64,000 nucleotides of DNA from contig NZ_CP131130.1 in the NCBI RefSeq assembly GCF_033705735.1, positions 871,001 to 935,000 on the forward strand, given 5' to 3'. This document shows, piece by piece, positions 1 through 9,855 of the stretch; positions within the stretch are counted from its first letter, which is position 1; each line of letters begins with the position of its first letter. The position numbers and the translations under genes were made by a program. The notes beneath the pieces are model-generated. The model worked only from the letters and a program-made list of their open reading frames with translations. It had not been told where the DNA came from and did no database searches. Origin of the DNA: Shinella zoogloeoides. GTDB taxonomy: Bacteria; Pseudomonadota; Alphaproteobacteria; Rhizobiales; Rhizobiaceae.

Positions 1-1454
1 CGCTGACCTCCAAGCCCTTCGCTTTCACGGCCCGCCCGTGGGAACTGAACAAGACGGAATCCATCGACGTCATGGACGCGGTCGGTTCGGCCATCCGCGT
101 CGATACGCGCGGCCGCGAAGTCATGCGCATCCTGCCGCGCGTCAATGAAGAGATCAACGAGGAGTGGATCTCCGACAAGACCCGCTACATCTGGGATGGC
201 CTGAAGACCCAGCGTCTCGACCGGCCCTATGTCCGCAAGGATGGCCGCCTCCAGCCCGCAAGCTGGGCGGAAGCGTTCGGCGCCGTCAAGGCCGCCGTTG
301 CCGGCAAGGCGGGCGACCGCATCGGCGCCATCGCCGGCGACCTCGCCTCCGTCGAGGAAATCTATGCGCTGCGCGAACTGATGACCGCGCTCGGCTCGAA
401 GAACGTCGACTGCCGCCAGGACGGTTCGGTGCTCGATCCGTCGCTCGGCCGGGCCAGCTACCTCTTCAACCCGACTATCGAAGGCATCGAGCAGGCTGAC
501 GCGCTGCTCATCGTCGGCTCCAACCCGCGCCTGGAAGCGGCCGTGCTCAACGCCCGCATCCGCAAGCGCTGGCGCATGGACAACTTCCCGATCGGCGTGA
601 TCGGCGAAGAGGGCGAACTGCGCTACGGCTACGAATATCTCGGCGCCGGCACGGACACGCTCTCCGGCCTCATCGACGGTTCGGTCAAGTTCGCCGCCAA
701 GCTCAAGAAGGCCGAGCGCCCGATGATCATCGTCGGCCAGGGCGCGCTGTCGCGCGCCGATGGCCTTGCCGTTCTCTCGGCGGTCTCTGCGCTCGCGGAA
801 AAGGTCGGTGCGGTGAAGGCGGACTGGAACGGCCTCGCCGTCCTCCATACGGCGGCCTCGCGCGTCGGCGGCCTCGACCTCGGCTTCGTGCCGGGCGAGG
901 GCGGCAAGACGGCAGCCGACATGCTGACGGGCACCGACGTGCTCTTCCTGCTCGGCGCCGACGAGATGGACTTCTCCCGCAAGACCGCCTTCACGGTCTA
1001 TATCGGCTCGCACGGCGACAACGCGGCGCATGTCGCCGACGTCATCCTGCCGGGCGCGACCTACACCGAGAAGTCGGGCACCTGGGTCAACACCGAAGGC
1101 CGCGTCCAGATGGGCAACCGCGCCGGCTTTGCGCCGGGCGATGCCCGCGAGGACTGGGCGATCCTGCGCGCGCTTTCCGACGTGCTCGGCAAGAAGCTGC
1201 CCTTCGATTCGCTCGCCGAGCTGCGCGCGAAGCTCTATGCGGCGCATCCGCATTTCGCCGCGATCGACGAGATTGCAGCCGGCGATATCGCCGATCTCTC
1301 CGCCCTTGCGAAAAAAGGCGGGACGATGGCGAATTCCGGGTTTGCGTCTCCGGTCAAAGACTTCTATTTGACGAACCCGATAGCGCGCGCCTCCGCGGTC
1401 ATGGCCGAATGCTCGGCTCTGGCCCGCAACAATTTCAAAGTCGCGGCGGAATGA
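1..1454 (+). CDS. nuoG: NADH-quinone oxidoreductase subunit G, C-terminal part (5' end outside window)
   Basis: Largest subunit of the peripheral arm of complex I; it carries Fe-S clusters between NADH and the quinone site. The reading frame is open from base 3 with no start, so the gene enters from the left edge. About 483 residues are visible of roughly 690 usual in rhizobia, so the N-terminal 2Fe-2S and 4Fe-4S domains lie outside. The visible part opens with the junction LTSKPFAFTARPWEL and continues through the molybdopterin-oxidoreductase-like fold (motif DVILPGATYTEKSGTWVNTEGR is split across residues about 343-364). It is followed after 20 bp by nuoH, as expected for a nuo operon. The molybdopterin fold is structural in this family, not catalytic. 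Confidence 0.97.
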   Translation, partial: LTSKPFAFTARPWELNKTESIDVMDAVGSAIRVDTRGREVMRILPRVNEEINEEWISDKTRYIWDGLKTQRLDRPYVRKDGRLQPASWAEAFGAVKAAVAGKAGDRIGAIAGDLASVEEIYALRELMTALGSKNVDCRQDGSVLDPSLGRASYLFNPTIEGIEQADALLIVGSNPRLEAAVLNARIRKRWRMDNFPIGVIGEEGELRYGYEYLGAGTDTLSGLIDGSVKFAAKLKKAERPMIIVGQGALSRADGLAVLSAVSALAEKVGAVKADWNGLAVLHTAASRVGGLDLGFVPGEGGKTAADMLTGTDVLFLLGADEMDFSRKTAFTVYIGSHGDNAAHVADVILPGATYTEKSGTWVNTEGRVQMGNRAGFAPGDAREDWAILRALSDVLGKKLPFDSLAELRAKLYAAHPHFAAIDEIAAGDIADLSALAKKGGTMANSGFASPVKDFYLTNPIARASAVMAECSALARNNFKVAAE

Positions 1455-1474
1455 GCGCGAAGGGATAAAGCATT

Positions 1475-2521
1475 ATGGACGCTTTCATTTCGACCTATGT
1501 CTGGCCTGGCGTGATCATCGTGGCCCAGTCGCTGCTGCTTCTGGTGCTGCTCCTGGTCTCCATCGCCTTCATCCTGCTGGCCGACCGCAAGATCTGGGCT
1601 GCCGTGCAGCTTCGCCGCGGTCCGAACGTCGTCGGACCCTTCGGCCTGCTGCAGTCCTTCGCCGACCTTCTGAAGTTCGTCTTCAAGGAGCCGGTGATTC
1701 CGGCCAGCGCCAACAAGGCGATCTTCCTGCTCGCCCCGCTCGTCTCCGTGACGCTGGCGCTCGCCACCTGGGCGGTCGTGCCGGTCAATGACGGCTGGAT
1801 GATCGCCAACATCAATGTCGGCATCCTCTACATCTTCGCGATTTCCTCGCTCGAAGTGTACGGCATCATCATGGGCGGTTGGGCTTCGAACTCGAAGTAC
1901 CCGTTCCTCGGCGCGCTGCGCTCGGCCGCGCAGATGGTGTCCTACGAAGTCTCCATCGGCTTCGTTATCGTCACCGTCCTGCTCTGCGTCGGCTCGCTGA
2001 ACCTGTCCGACATCGTCAATGCCCAGCATGACGGCCTCGGCACGCGCCTCGGCCTGCCGCCGTCCTTCCTCGACTGGCACTGGCTGGCGCTGTTCCCGAT
2101 GTTCGTGGTGTTCTTCATCTCGGCGCTCGCCGAGACGAACCGCCCGCCCTTCGACCTTCCCGAAGCCGAATCCGAACTCGTCGCCGGCTTCATGGTCGAA
2201 TACGGCTCGACCCCGTATATGATGTTCATGCTCGGCGAATATGCCGCCATCTGCCTGATGTGCGCCCTGACGACGATCCTCTTCCTCGGCGGCTGGCTGC
2301 CCCCGGTGGACGTCTGGTTCCTCAACTGGGTCCCGGGCATCGTCTGGTTCGTCCTGAAGGCGCTCTTCGTCTTCTTCATGTTCGCGATGGTGAAGGCCTT
2401 CGTGCCGCGCTACCGCTACGACCAGCTCATGCGTCTCGGCTGGAAGGTCTTCCTTCCGATCTCGCTCGCCATGGTCGTCATCGTTGCATTCGTGCTGAAA
2501 CTCACGGGCTGGTCCGCATGA
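1475..2521 (+). CDS. nuoH: NADH-quinone oxidoreductase subunit H
   Basis: Membrane subunit of complex I (ND1 homologue) that forms much of the quinone-binding chamber next to NuoB/NuoD. The 348-residue length is typical. It has about eight hydrophobic segments, and the conserved loops [20 protein letters not shown] (about residues 33-52) and [20 protein letters not shown] (about 219-238) are family hallmarks. It sits 20 bp after nuoG and before nuoI in the standard nuo order, so it is co-transcribed. Confidence 0.98.
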   Translation: MDAFISTYVWPGVIIVAQSLLLLVLLLVSIAFILLADRKIWAAVQLRRGPNVVGPFGLLQSFADLLKFVFKEPVIPASANKAIFLLAPLVSVTLALATWAVVPVNDGWMIANINVGILYIFAISSLEVYGIIMGGWASNSKYPFLGALRSAAQMVSYEVSIGFVIVTVLLCVGSLNLSDIVNAQHDGLGTRLGLPPSFLDWHWLALFPMFVVFFISALAETNRPPFDLPEAESELVAGFMVEYGSTPYMMFMLGEYAAICLMCALTTILFLGGWLPPVDVWFLNWVPGIVWFVLKALFVFFMFAMVKAFVPRYRYDQLMRLGWKVFLPISLAMVVIVAFVLKLTGWSA

Positions 2522-2555
2522 CCGCCCGGGATTTCAGCAGCATTGGAGCTTAAGC

Positions 2556-3047
2556 ATGGCTAGTCTTTCGCAAGCCGTAAATTCGCTGTTCCTCAAGGAA
2601 TTCGTCGGCGCGTTCTTCCTGTCGATGCGCTACTTCTTCCGCGCCAAGGCGACGGTGAACTATCCGTTCGAGAAGGGCCCGGTCTCCCCGCGCTTCCGCG
2701 GCGAGCACGCGCTGCGCCGCTATCCGAACGGCGAGGAACGCTGCATCGCCTGCAAGCTGTGCGAGGCCATCTGTCCTGCCCAGGCCATCACCATCGAGGC
2801 GGGTCCCCGCCGCAACGACGGCACGCGCCGCACGGTGCGCTACGACATCGACATGGTGAAGTGCATCTATTGCGGCTTCTGCCAGGAAGCCTGCCCGGTC
2901 GACGCCATCGTCGAAGGTCCGAATTTCGAATTCTCGACCGAGACGCGCGAGGAGCTCTACTACGACAAGCAGAAGCTCCTCGATAATGGCGACCGCTGGG
3001 AGCGGGAGATCGCCCGCAACATCGCTATGGACTCGCCTTACCGCTGA
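2556..3047 (+). CDS. nuoI: NADH-quinone oxidoreductase subunit I (8Fe ferredoxin-type)
   Basis: Connects the Fe-S chain to the quinone site in complex I. The 163-residue protein has two classical 4Fe-4S motifs, [12 protein letters not shown] (about residues 63-74) and [12 protein letters not shown] (about 102-113). A short amphipathic N-terminus ([17 protein letters not shown]) attaches it to the membrane arm. It lies 34 bp downstream of nuoH. The gap to nuoJ is 102 bp, unusually wide for this operon, and contains a hairpin and a G tract described separately. Confidence 0.98.
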   Translation: MASLSQAVNSLFLKEFVGAFFLSMRYFFRAKATVNYPFEKGPVSPRFRGEHALRRYPNGEERCIACKLCEAICPAQAITIEAGPRRNDGTRRTVRYDIDMVKCIYCGFCQEACPVDAIVEGPNFEFSTETREELYYDKQKLLDNGDRWEREIARNIAMDSPYR

Positions 3048-3078
3048 TACGCAGCGGAAAGGCAAAACGAAAGCACGT

Positions 3079-3100
3079 GCCTGACGAAGGGTCGTCAGGC
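3079..3100 (+). other. Perfect 9-bp hairpin in the nuoI-nuoJ gap
   Basis: GCCTGACGA (3079-3087) and TCGTCAGGC (3092-3100) are exact reverse complements around the four-base loop AGGG. There is no T tract after it, so it does not look like an intrinsic terminator. It may instead act in mRNA processing or stability, or as a partial attenuator inside the nuo operon. The role is inferred. Confidence 0.55.
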
Positions 3101-3106
3101 TTCGAC

Positions 3107-3116
3107 GGGGGGGGGG
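3107..3116 (+). repeat. G10 homopolymer upstream of nuoJ
   Basis: Ten consecutive G residues lie six bases after the hairpin and 33 bases before the nuoJ start. It is outside any coding frame, so length variation would alter only leader spacing. It could be a real slippage-prone tract or a sequencing length error. Confidence 0.8.
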
Positions 3117-3149
3117 AACCTTCTCCGGGGAAGACGAAAAGGCACCAAA

Positions 3150-3764
3150 ATGGGTCTTCAGGCTCTATTCTTCTATCTGTTCGCCTTCGTGGCGGTGGCG
3201 TCCGCCTTCATGGTGATCGCGTCCAGGAACCCGGTCTATTCCGTGCTGTTCCTGATCCTCACCTTCTTCAATTCGGCGGGCCTGTTCCTTCTGACGGGTG
3301 CCGAGTTCCTGGCGATGATCCTCCTGGTCGTCTATGTCGGCGCCGTCGCGGTCCTCTTCCTCTTTGTCGTGATGATGCTCGACATCGACTTTGCCGAGCT
3401 GCGTGCGGGCGCGCTCGAATATGCCCCGGTCGGTGCGCTGATCGGCATCGTCCTGGCGATCGAGCTGCTGGTGGTCGCCGGCGGCTGGGTCCTGTCGCCG
3501 GAGCTTGCCAAGACCGTCTCGATGCCGATCCCGCCGATCGCCGAGCGTACTAACACCGCCGCCCTCGGCGACGTGCTCTATACGCATTACGTCTACTACT
3601 TCCAGATCGCCGGCCTCGTGCTGCTGGTCGCGATGATCGGCGCGATCGTGCTGACGCTGCGCCACAAGCCGCACATCAAGCGCCAGAACATCTCGCAGCA
3701 GGTCGCCCGTTCGCCGGAAACCGCCGTCGAGGTGGTCAAGGTGAAGCCGGGGCAGGGTATCTGA
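3150..3764 (+). CDS. nuoJ: NADH-quinone oxidoreductase subunit J
   Basis: ND6 homologue of complex I, part of the proton-translocating membrane arm next to NuoK. It has 204 residues with five hydrophobic segments. The segment around [28 protein letters not shown] contains the conserved helix 3 that forms the pi-bulge hinge in the family (residues about 51-78). The ATG is preceded by a purine-rich stretch (GACGAAAAGG). nuoK follows after 25 bp. Confidence 0.97.
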   Translation: MGLQALFFYLFAFVAVASAFMVIASRNPVYSVLFLILTFFNSAGLFLLTGAEFLAMILLVVYVGAVAVLFLFVVMMLDIDFAELRAGALEYAPVGALIGIVLAIELLVVAGGWVLSPELAKTVSMPIPPIAERTNTAALGDVLYTHYVYYFQIAGLVLLVAMIGAIVLTLRHKPHIKRQNISQQVARSPETAVEVVKVKPGQGI

Positions 3765-3789
3765 GGCCGCGCGGACAAGGAAAAGCATC

Positions 3790-4098
3790 ATGGAAATCGG
3801 TATTTCCCACTATCTCACCGTCAGCGCCATCCTCTTCATCCTCGGCGTTTTCGGCATCTTCCTGAACCGGAAGAACGTCATCGTCATCCTGATGTCGATC
3901 GAGCTCATCCTGCTTTCGGTCAACATCAACATGGTGGCGTTCTCGCACTTCCTGAACGACATCGTCGGCCAGGTCTTCGCGCTGTTCATTCTGACCGTCG
4001 CGGCTGCGGAAGCGGCCATCGGTCTTGCAATTCTCGTCGTCTTCTACCGTAACCGCGGTTCGATCGCCGTCGAAGACGTCAATATGATGAAGGGCTGA
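3790..4098 (+). CDS. nuoK: NADH-quinone oxidoreductase subunit K
   Basis: ND4L homologue of complex I, 102 residues with three transmembrane helices. Conserved membrane glutamates are visible in [17 protein letters not shown] (helix 2) and [20 protein letters not shown] (helix 3); both belong to the proton path in the family. It lies between nuoJ and nuoL in the standard order, with seven bases to nuoL. Confidence 0.98.
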   Translation: MEIGISHYLTVSAILFILGVFGIFLNRKNVIVILMSIELILLSVNINMVAFSHFLNDIVGQVFALFILTVAAAEAAIGLAILVVFYRNRGSIAVEDVNMMKG

Positions 4099-4105
4099 TC
4101 GGGTC

Positions 4106-6103
4106 ATGGATACCATCATCAAGGCAATCGTCTTCCTTCCGCTGATCGGCTTCCTGATCGCCGGCCTCGGCGGCAACGCCATTGGCGCCAAGGCGTCCGA
4201 ATACGTAACGTCCGGCTTCATGATCATTGCGGCCGTCCTGTCCTGGATCGTCTTCTTCGACGTCGCCATGGGCGAGACGGAGATGATCAAGGTGAGCGTG
4301 CTGACCTGGATCCAGTCCGGCAGCTTCGATGTCGAATGGGCCTTCCGCGTCGATACGCTGACGGCCGTCATGCTCGTGGTCGTGAACACGGTCTCGACGC
4401 TCGTGCACGTCTATTCCATCGGCTACATGCACCACGACCCGCACCGGCCGCGCTTCTTCGCCTATCTCTCGCTCTTCACCTTCGCCATGCTCATGCTGGT
4501 GACGTCGGATAACCTGCTGCAGATGTTCTTCGGCTGGGAAGGCGTGGGCCTGGCGTCCTACCTGCTCATCGGCTTCTGGTACAAGAAGCCCTCGGCAAGC
4601 GCCGCCGCCATGAAGGCCTTCATCGTCAACCGCGTCGGCGACTTCGGCTTCGCGCTCGGCATCTTCTCGGTCTTCGTGCTCTTCGGCTCTATCAACTTCG
4701 AGACGATCTTCGCGACCGCCGCGACCTACCTTCCGGCCGAAGGCGCCGCGGATGCCGCCGAGCCGGTCATCAACCTCTTCGGCATGAGCCTCGACAAGTC
4801 GCAGGCGCTGACCGCCACCTGCCTGCTGCTCTTCATGGGCGCGATGGGCAAGTCGGCGCAGTTCCTGCTGCACACCTGGCTGCCGGACGCCATGGAAGGC
4901 CCGACCCCGGTCTCGGCCCTCATCCATGCCGCCACCATGGTCACCGCCGGCGTCTTCCTCGTCGCCCGCATGTCGCCGATCTTCGAACTCTCGCACAACG
5001 CCCTGATGGTCGTGACGCTGATCGGCGCCATCACCGCCTTCTTCGCGGCGACCGTCGGCCTCGTGCAGAACGACATCAAGCGCGTCATCGCCTATTCGAC
5101 CTGCTCGCAGCTCGGCTACATGTTCGTGGCGCTCGGCATCGGCGCCTATGGCGCGGCCGTCTTCCACCTCTTCACGCACGCCTTCTTCAAGGCTCTCCTG
5201 TTCCTCGGCGCCGGCTCGGTCATCCATGCCGTCGACGGCGAGCAGGACATGCGCTACATGGGTGGCCTGAGGAAGCACATCCCGATCACCTTCTGGATGA
5301 TGACGATCGGCACGCTGGCGCTGACGGGCGTCGGCATTCCCGGCACCGTTATCGGCTTCGCGGGCTTCTTCTCGAAGGATGCGATCATCGAGAGCACCTT
5401 CGCCTCGCACAGCCCGATCGCCGGCTTCGCCTTCGTGCTGCTGGTCATCGCCGCGCTCTTCACGAGCTTCTACTCCTGGCGTCTGGCCTTCATGACCTTC
5501 TTCGGCAAGCCGCGCGCTTCCGCCGACGTCATGCACCACGTCCACGAGTCGCCGGCCGTCATGCTGGTTCCGCTCTTCATCCTCGGCGCGGGCGCGATCT
5601 TCGCCGGCTGGCTCTTCGTGGAATATTTCTACGGCCACCACTACGACGAGTTCTGGCAGGGCGCGCTCTTCACGGGTGCCGAAAACCACCTCGTGCACGA
5701 GTTCCACAACGTCCCGCTCTGGGTGAAGTGGAGCCCGTTCGCCGCCATGGCCATCGGCTTCGTCACCGCCTGGTACATGTACATCCGCTCGCCGGAAACT
5801 CCGAAGTACCTCGCCGAGCAGCACCGCGGTCTCTACCAGTTCCTGCTCAACAAGTGGTACTTCGACGAGCTCTACGACGCCATCTTCGTCCGTCCGGCGA
5901 AGGCGCTCGGCAAGTTCCTCTGGAAGAAGGGTGACGGCACCGTCATCGACGGCTTCGGCCCGAACGGCATCGCCGCCCGCGTCGTCGACGTCACCAACCG
6001 CGTCGTCCGCCTCCAGACCGGTTACCTCTATCACTACGCATTCGCGATGCTGCTCGGTATTGCGGCACTCGTCACCTGGATGATGCTCGGGAGTTCCCTC
6101 TGA
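4106..6103 (+). CDS. nuoL: NADH-quinone oxidoreductase subunit L
   Basis: Antiporter-like ND5 homologue at the distal end of the complex I membrane arm. The 665-residue length fits the family. The proton-translocation core is visible: [17 protein letters not shown] (about residues 144-160), the lysine-containing segment [20 protein letters not shown], and [20 protein letters not shown]. The C-terminal part carries the long lateral helix region. The TGA stop shares its last base with the A of the nuoM ATG, which indicates translational coupling. Confidence 0.98.
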   Translation: MDTIIKAIVFLPLIGFLIAGLGGNAIGAKASEYVTSGFMIIAAVLSWIVFFDVAMGETEMIKVSVLTWIQSGSFDVEWAFRVDTLTAVMLVVVNTVSTLVHVYSIGYMHHDPHRPRFFAYLSLFTFAMLMLVTSDNLLQMFFGWEGVGLASYLLIGFWYKKPSASAAAMKAFIVNRVGDFGFALGIFSVFVLFGSINFETIFATAATYLPAEGAADAAEPVINLFGMSLDKSQALTATCLLLFMGAMGKSAQFLLHTWLPDAMEGPTPVSALIHAATMVTAGVFLVARMSPIFELSHNALMVVTLIGAITAFFAATVGLVQNDIKRVIAYSTCSQLGYMFVALGIGAYGAAVFHLFTHAFFKALLFLGAGSVIHAVDGEQDMRYMGGLRKHIPITFWMMTIGTLALTGVGIPGTVIGFAGFFSKDAIIESTFASHSPIAGFAFVLLVIAALFTSFYSWRLAFMTFFGKPRASADVMHHVHESPAVMLVPLFILGAGAIFAGWLFVEYFYGHHYDEFWQGALFTGAENHLVHEFHNVPLWVKWSPFAAMAIGFVTAWYMYIRSPETPKYLAEQHRGLYQFLLNKWYFDELYDAIFVRPAKALGKFLWKKGDGTVIDGFGPNGIAARVVDVTNRVVRLQTGYLYHYAFAMLLGIAALVTWMMLGSSL

Positions 6104-7617
6104 TGACCGATTGGCCCATTCTTTCAGCGGTCACCTTCCTCCCGCTCGTCGGCGTGGCGCTCCTGCTGCTGACCCGCGAGGACAGCCCGTACGGCCGCCG
6201 CAACATCCTGAACGTGGCGCTGCTGACGACGGTCTTCACCTTCGTCCTCTCGCTCTTCATCTGGGTCGGCTTCGATTATTCGAACCCCGGCTTCCAGATG
6301 GTCGAGAAGCATGAATGGCTCGGCACCGGCATTTCCTACCATCTCGGCATCGACGGCATCTCCATGCTGTTCGTCATCCTGTCGACCTTCCTGATGCCGT
6401 TCTGCGTGCTCGCAAGCTGGAACACCATCGAGAAGCGCCTGAAGGAGTACATGATCGCCTTCCTGCTTCTGGAAGTGTTCATGGTCGGCGTGTTCGTCTC
6501 GCTCGACATCGTCCTCTTCTACGTCTTCTTCGAGGCGGGCCTCATTCCGATGTTCATCATCATCGGCGTGTGGGGCGGCAAGGATCGCGTCTACGCATCC
6601 TACAAGTTCTTCCTCTATACGCTGCTCGGCTCGGTGCTGATGCTGCTCGCCATCATGGCGATGTACTGGCAGGCCGGCACGACGGACATCACGGAACTGC
6701 TCGCCTATAACTTCCCGGCCCATATGCAGACCTGGCTATGGCTCGCCTTCTTCGCCTCCTTCGCGGTGAAGATGCCGATGTGGCCGGTCCATACCTGGCT
6801 TCCCGACGCGCACGTGCAGGCGCCGACGGCGGGCTCGGTCATCCTGGCGGGCGTCCTCCTGAAGCTCGGCGGCTACGGCTTCATCCGCTTCTCGCTGGCC
6901 ATGTTCCCGCTCGCCTCCGACTATTTCGCGCCCTTCGTCTTCGCACTGTCGGTCATCGCCATCATCTACACCTCGCTGGTCGCGATGATGCAGGACGACA
7001 TCAAGAAGCTGATCGCCTATTCGTCGGTCGCCCACATGGGCTATGTCACCATGGGCATCTTCGCGGCAAACGCACAGGGGCTTCAGGGCGCCATCTTCCA
7101 GATGCTCTCGCACGGCATCGTCTCCGGCGCGCTCTTCCTGTGCGTCGGCGTCGTCTACGACCGGCTGCACACCCGCGAGATCTCCGCCTATGGCGGCCTC
7201 GTCAACAACATGCCGAAATACGCCGTCGCCTTCATGGTCTTCACCATGGCCAATGTCGGCCTGCCGGGCACCTCGGGCTTCGTCGGCGAAATCATGACCC
7301 TGCTCGGCGCCTTCCGCGCCAATACCTGGGTCGCGTTCTTCGCCACGACGGGCGTCATCCTCTCGGCCTCCTACGCGCTGTGGCTCTACCGCCGCGTGAT
7401 CTTCGGCGCGCTCGAGAAGGAAAGCCTGAAGTCGCTGCTCGATCTCTCCGGTCGCGAGAAGCTGCTGCTTTACCCGCTCGTGATCCTGACGATCTTCTTC
7501 GGCGTCTATCCGGCTCCGGTGTTCAATGTGACGGCGGCCTCGGTCGACGCGCTTCTCAACCAATATTCCGCGGCTCTGCAGGCGGCGCAGCAATCTGTTG
7601 CGCTCCTGGCGAACTGA
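6103..7617 (+). CDS. nuoM: NADH-quinone oxidoreductase subunit M
   Basis: ND4 homologue, second antiporter-like proton-pumping subunit of complex I, 504 residues with about 14 hydrophobic segments. Signature stretches include [18 protein letters not shown] (about residues 143-160, with the conserved membrane Glu), [20 protein letters not shown] (about 223-242) and [13 protein letters not shown]. Its start overlaps the nuoL stop by one base. nuoN starts 16 bp after its stop. Confidence 0.98.
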   Translation: MTDWPILSAVTFLPLVGVALLLLTREDSPYGRRNILNVALLTTVFTFVLSLFIWVGFDYSNPGFQMVEKHEWLGTGISYHLGIDGISMLFVILSTFLMPFCVLASWNTIEKRLKEYMIAFLLLEVFMVGVFVSLDIVLFYVFFEAGLIPMFIIIGVWGGKDRVYASYKFFLYTLLGSVLMLLAIMAMYWQAGTTDITELLAYNFPAHMQTWLWLAFFASFAVKMPMWPVHTWLPDAHVQAPTAGSVILAGVLLKLGGYGFIRFSLAMFPLASDYFAPFVFALSVIAIIYTSLVAMMQDDIKKLIAYSSVAHMGYVTMGIFAANAQGLQGAIFQMLSHGIVSGALFLCVGVVYDRLHTREISAYGGLVNNMPKYAVAFMVFTMANVGLPGTSGFVGEIMTLLGAFRANTWVAFFATTGVILSASYALWLYRRVIFGALEKESLKSLLDLSGREKLLLYPLVILTIFFGVYPAPVFNVTAASVDALLNQYSAALQAAQQSVALLAN

Positions 7618-7633
7618 CGACGGGACCCAAGAC

Positions 7634-9076
7634 ATGACTGCTGATACAATCCTTGCCAGCCTTCAGCTCTCGACGCCGGAGATCATCCTCGCCGTCGGCG
7701 GCCTGGTCCTGCTGATGATCGGTGTCTTCTCGGGCGAGCGGTCGGGAACGACCGTGACCGGGCTCGCCGTCGCGGTTCTCATCATCGCCGGCCTCTGGCT
7801 GGTGCTGGCGACGGGCGAGGGGCAGGCCTATGGCGGCGCCTTCGTCTCCGACGCCTTCGCCAAGTTCATGAAGGTGCTGGCGCTGATCGGCTCCATCACC
7901 GCCATGGTGATGACCGTCGGCCATGCCCGCTCCGAGCAGCTCGACCGCTTCGAGTTCCCGGTGCTGATCGTGCTCTCGACGCTCGGCATGCTGCTGATGC
8001 TCTCGGCCAACAGCCTGCTGTCGCTCTACCTCGCGCTCGAACTCCAGTCGCTCGCCCTCTACGTGGTCGCTGCGATCAACCGCGAGAGCCTGCGCTCGAC
8101 GGAAGCCGGCCTGAAGTATTTCGTGCTCGGCGCGCTCTCCTCGGGCATGCTGCTCTACGGCATGTCGCTGGTCTACGGCTTCACCGGCCATATCGGCTTC
8201 CAGGAGATCGCCGCGGCCCTGACAGCGGAAGGCCGTTCGATCGGCCTCGTCTTCGGCCTCGTGTTCATCCTCGCCGGCCTTGCCTTCAAGATCTCGGCCG
8301 TGCCGTTCCACATGTGGACGCCGGACGTCTATGAAGGCGCGCCGACCCCGGTCACGGCCTTCTTCGCGGCCGCCCCGAAGGTCGCCGCCATGGGCATGCT
8401 GGTTCGCATCGTCATTGACGCCTTCGAGCCGGTCGTCGCCGACTGGCAGCAGGTCGTGGTCTTCATCTCGATCGCCTCGATGCTTCTCGGCTCGTTCGCC
8501 GCCATCGGCCAGCGCAACATCAAGCGCCTGATGGCCTATTCCTCGATCGGCCACATGGGCTACGCGCTCGTCGGCCTCGCCTCCGGCTCCATGGCCGGCG
8601 TGCGCGGCGTGGCGCTCTACATGCTCATCTACATGGTCATGACGCTCGGCACCTTCGCCTGCATCCTCGCCATGCGCCGCAAGGAAGGCGGCAATGTCGA
8701 GGAGATCAACGATCTGGCGGGCCTGTCCTCGACCAATCCGTTCATGGCGACGGCGATGACGATCATGATGTTCTCGCTGGCCGGCATTCCGCCGCTGGCA
8801 GGCTTCTTCGCCAAGTACTTCGTCTTCATGGCGGCCATCGAGGCGCAGCTCTATGCGCTGGCCATCATCGGCGTGCTCTCCTCGGTCGTCGGTGCCTACT
8901 ATTACCTGCGCGTCATCAAGGTGATGTGGTTCGACGATCCGACCGGCGAATTCGCCCGCACCTCGGGCGAACTGAAGCTGGTCTTCGGCCTCGCCGGCCT
9001 CTTCGTGCTCGGCTATGTGCTGATCGGCGGGCCGATCGGCAATGCGGCCGAAGCTGCGGCGCGGACCTTCTTTTGA
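7634..9076 (+). CDS. nuoN: NADH-quinone oxidoreductase subunit N
   Basis: ND2 homologue, third antiporter-like subunit of the complex I membrane arm; 480 residues from the ATG at 7634. I chose that ATG because an upstream in-frame extension to 7598 would overlap nuoM and adds no conserved residues. Conserved segments are [18 protein letters not shown] (about residues 134-151), [21 protein letters not shown] and [16 protein letters not shown]. It is the last nuo gene. birA follows with a 4-bp overlap, so the operon probably continues into birA and rnj. Confidence 0.97.
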   Translation: MTADTILASLQLSTPEIILAVGGLVLLMIGVFSGERSGTTVTGLAVAVLIIAGLWLVLATGEGQAYGGAFVSDAFAKFMKVLALIGSITAMVMTVGHARSEQLDRFEFPVLIVLSTLGMLLMLSANSLLSLYLALELQSLALYVVAAINRESLRSTEAGLKYFVLGALSSGMLLYGMSLVYGFTGHIGFQEIAAALTAEGRSIGLVFGLVFILAGLAFKISAVPFHMWTPDVYEGAPTPVTAFFAAAPKVAAMGMLVRIVIDAFEPVVADWQQVVVFISIASMLLGSFAAIGQRNIKRLMAYSSIGHMGYALVGLASGSMAGVRGVALYMLIYMVMTLGTFACILAMRRKEGGNVEEINDLAGLSSTNPFMATAMTIMMFSLAGIPPLAGFFAKYFVFMAAIEAQLYALAIIGVLSSVVGAYYYLRVIKVMWFDDPTGEFARTSGELKLVFGLAGLFVLGYVLIGGPIGNAAEAAARTFF

Positions 9077-9840
9077 GCGGGTCCGATAGTCCTCGCCGGT
9101 TGTCGCTCGACGACTTCCGGCACGAGGCGCTCGCAGAAGTGGGCTCCACCAATACGGAATGCCTGGAGCGCGCCCGAAAGGGCGCGCTTTCCGGTCTCTG
9201 GATCACCGCCGGCCGGCAGACCGTCGGGCGTGGCAGGCGCGGGCGCGCCTGGTTTTCCGAGCCCGGCAATCTCTATGCCTCGCTGCTCTTGATCGATCCT
9301 GCCCCGATGGACCGCCTCGGCTCCCTGCCACTCGCCGTCGCCGTCGCCGTGCAGGATGCCGTTCGCCGCATCATGCCGCCCGGCGCGCCCGATGTGCTGG
9401 TCAAATGGCCGAATGACATCCTGATCGACCGGCGCAAGGTCTGCGGCATCCTCGTAGAGGGCGAGCCGCTGCCCGATGGCAGCCATGCCCTGGTGATCGG
9501 CATTGGCATCAATGTCGCCATCGCGCCGGATGCCGGGCTCTATCCGGTCGCGACGCTGCGCGATTTCGGTGCCTCCGCCGCGCCCGAGGAACTCTTCGCC
9601 TGGCTCTTCCAGTCCATGGCGGAAACGCTCTCGCTCTGGAATCGCGGGCGCGGCATCGCGGGCATCATGGAGCGCTGGAAACGGGTCGCCGGCGGCATCG
9701 GGGAAAACATAACCGTGAATCTCCCCGACCATTCTATTTCCGGGCGCTTTGCCGGAATTGATGATACAGGTCTCCTGAAACTGGAGACGGATGACGACGG
9801 CACGCGCCTGATCGCGGCCGGCGACGTATTTTTTGGATAG
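9073..9840 (+). CDS. birA: Biotin--[acetyl-CoA-carboxylase] ligase
   Basis: Attaches biotin to the carrier lysine of AccB via biotinyl-AMP. The predicted 255-residue product contains the adenylate-binding loop [20 protein letters not shown] (about residues 47-66) and the [19 protein letters not shown] motif. It has no N-terminal helix-turn-helix, so it is a monofunctional ligase without the repressor role of E. coli BirA. I chose the TTG at 9073, which overlaps the nuoN stop (TTGA); no ATG fits before the conserved EVGSTNTE motif. No clear Shine-Dalgarno is seen, which fits translational coupling. The substrate gene accB is at 57112-57576. Confidence 0.9.
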   Translation: MSGSDSPRRLSLDDFRHEALAEVGSTNTECLERARKGALSGLWITAGRQTVGRGRRGRAWFSEPGNLYASLLLIDPAPMDRLGSLPLAVAVAVQDAVRRIMPPGAPDVLVKWPNDILIDRRKVCGILVEGEPLPDGSHALVIGIGINVAIAPDAGLYPVATLRDFGASAAPEELFAWLFQSMAETLSLWNRGRGIAGIMERWKRVAGGIGENITVNLPDHSISGRFAGIDDTGLLKLETDDDGTRLIAAGDVFFG

Positions 9841-9855
9841 GATTTTTTGAACCCG

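Noticed and set aside
4079..6034. Long minus-strand reading frame opposite nuoL (651 codons)
   Set aside because: Its product is Asp/Glu/His/Arg/Val-rich, as expected for antisense of a high-GC membrane protein gene; no domain is recognisable and nuoL is certain. The same applies to 9013-11253 (opposite rnj) and 17812-21012 (opposite dnaE).
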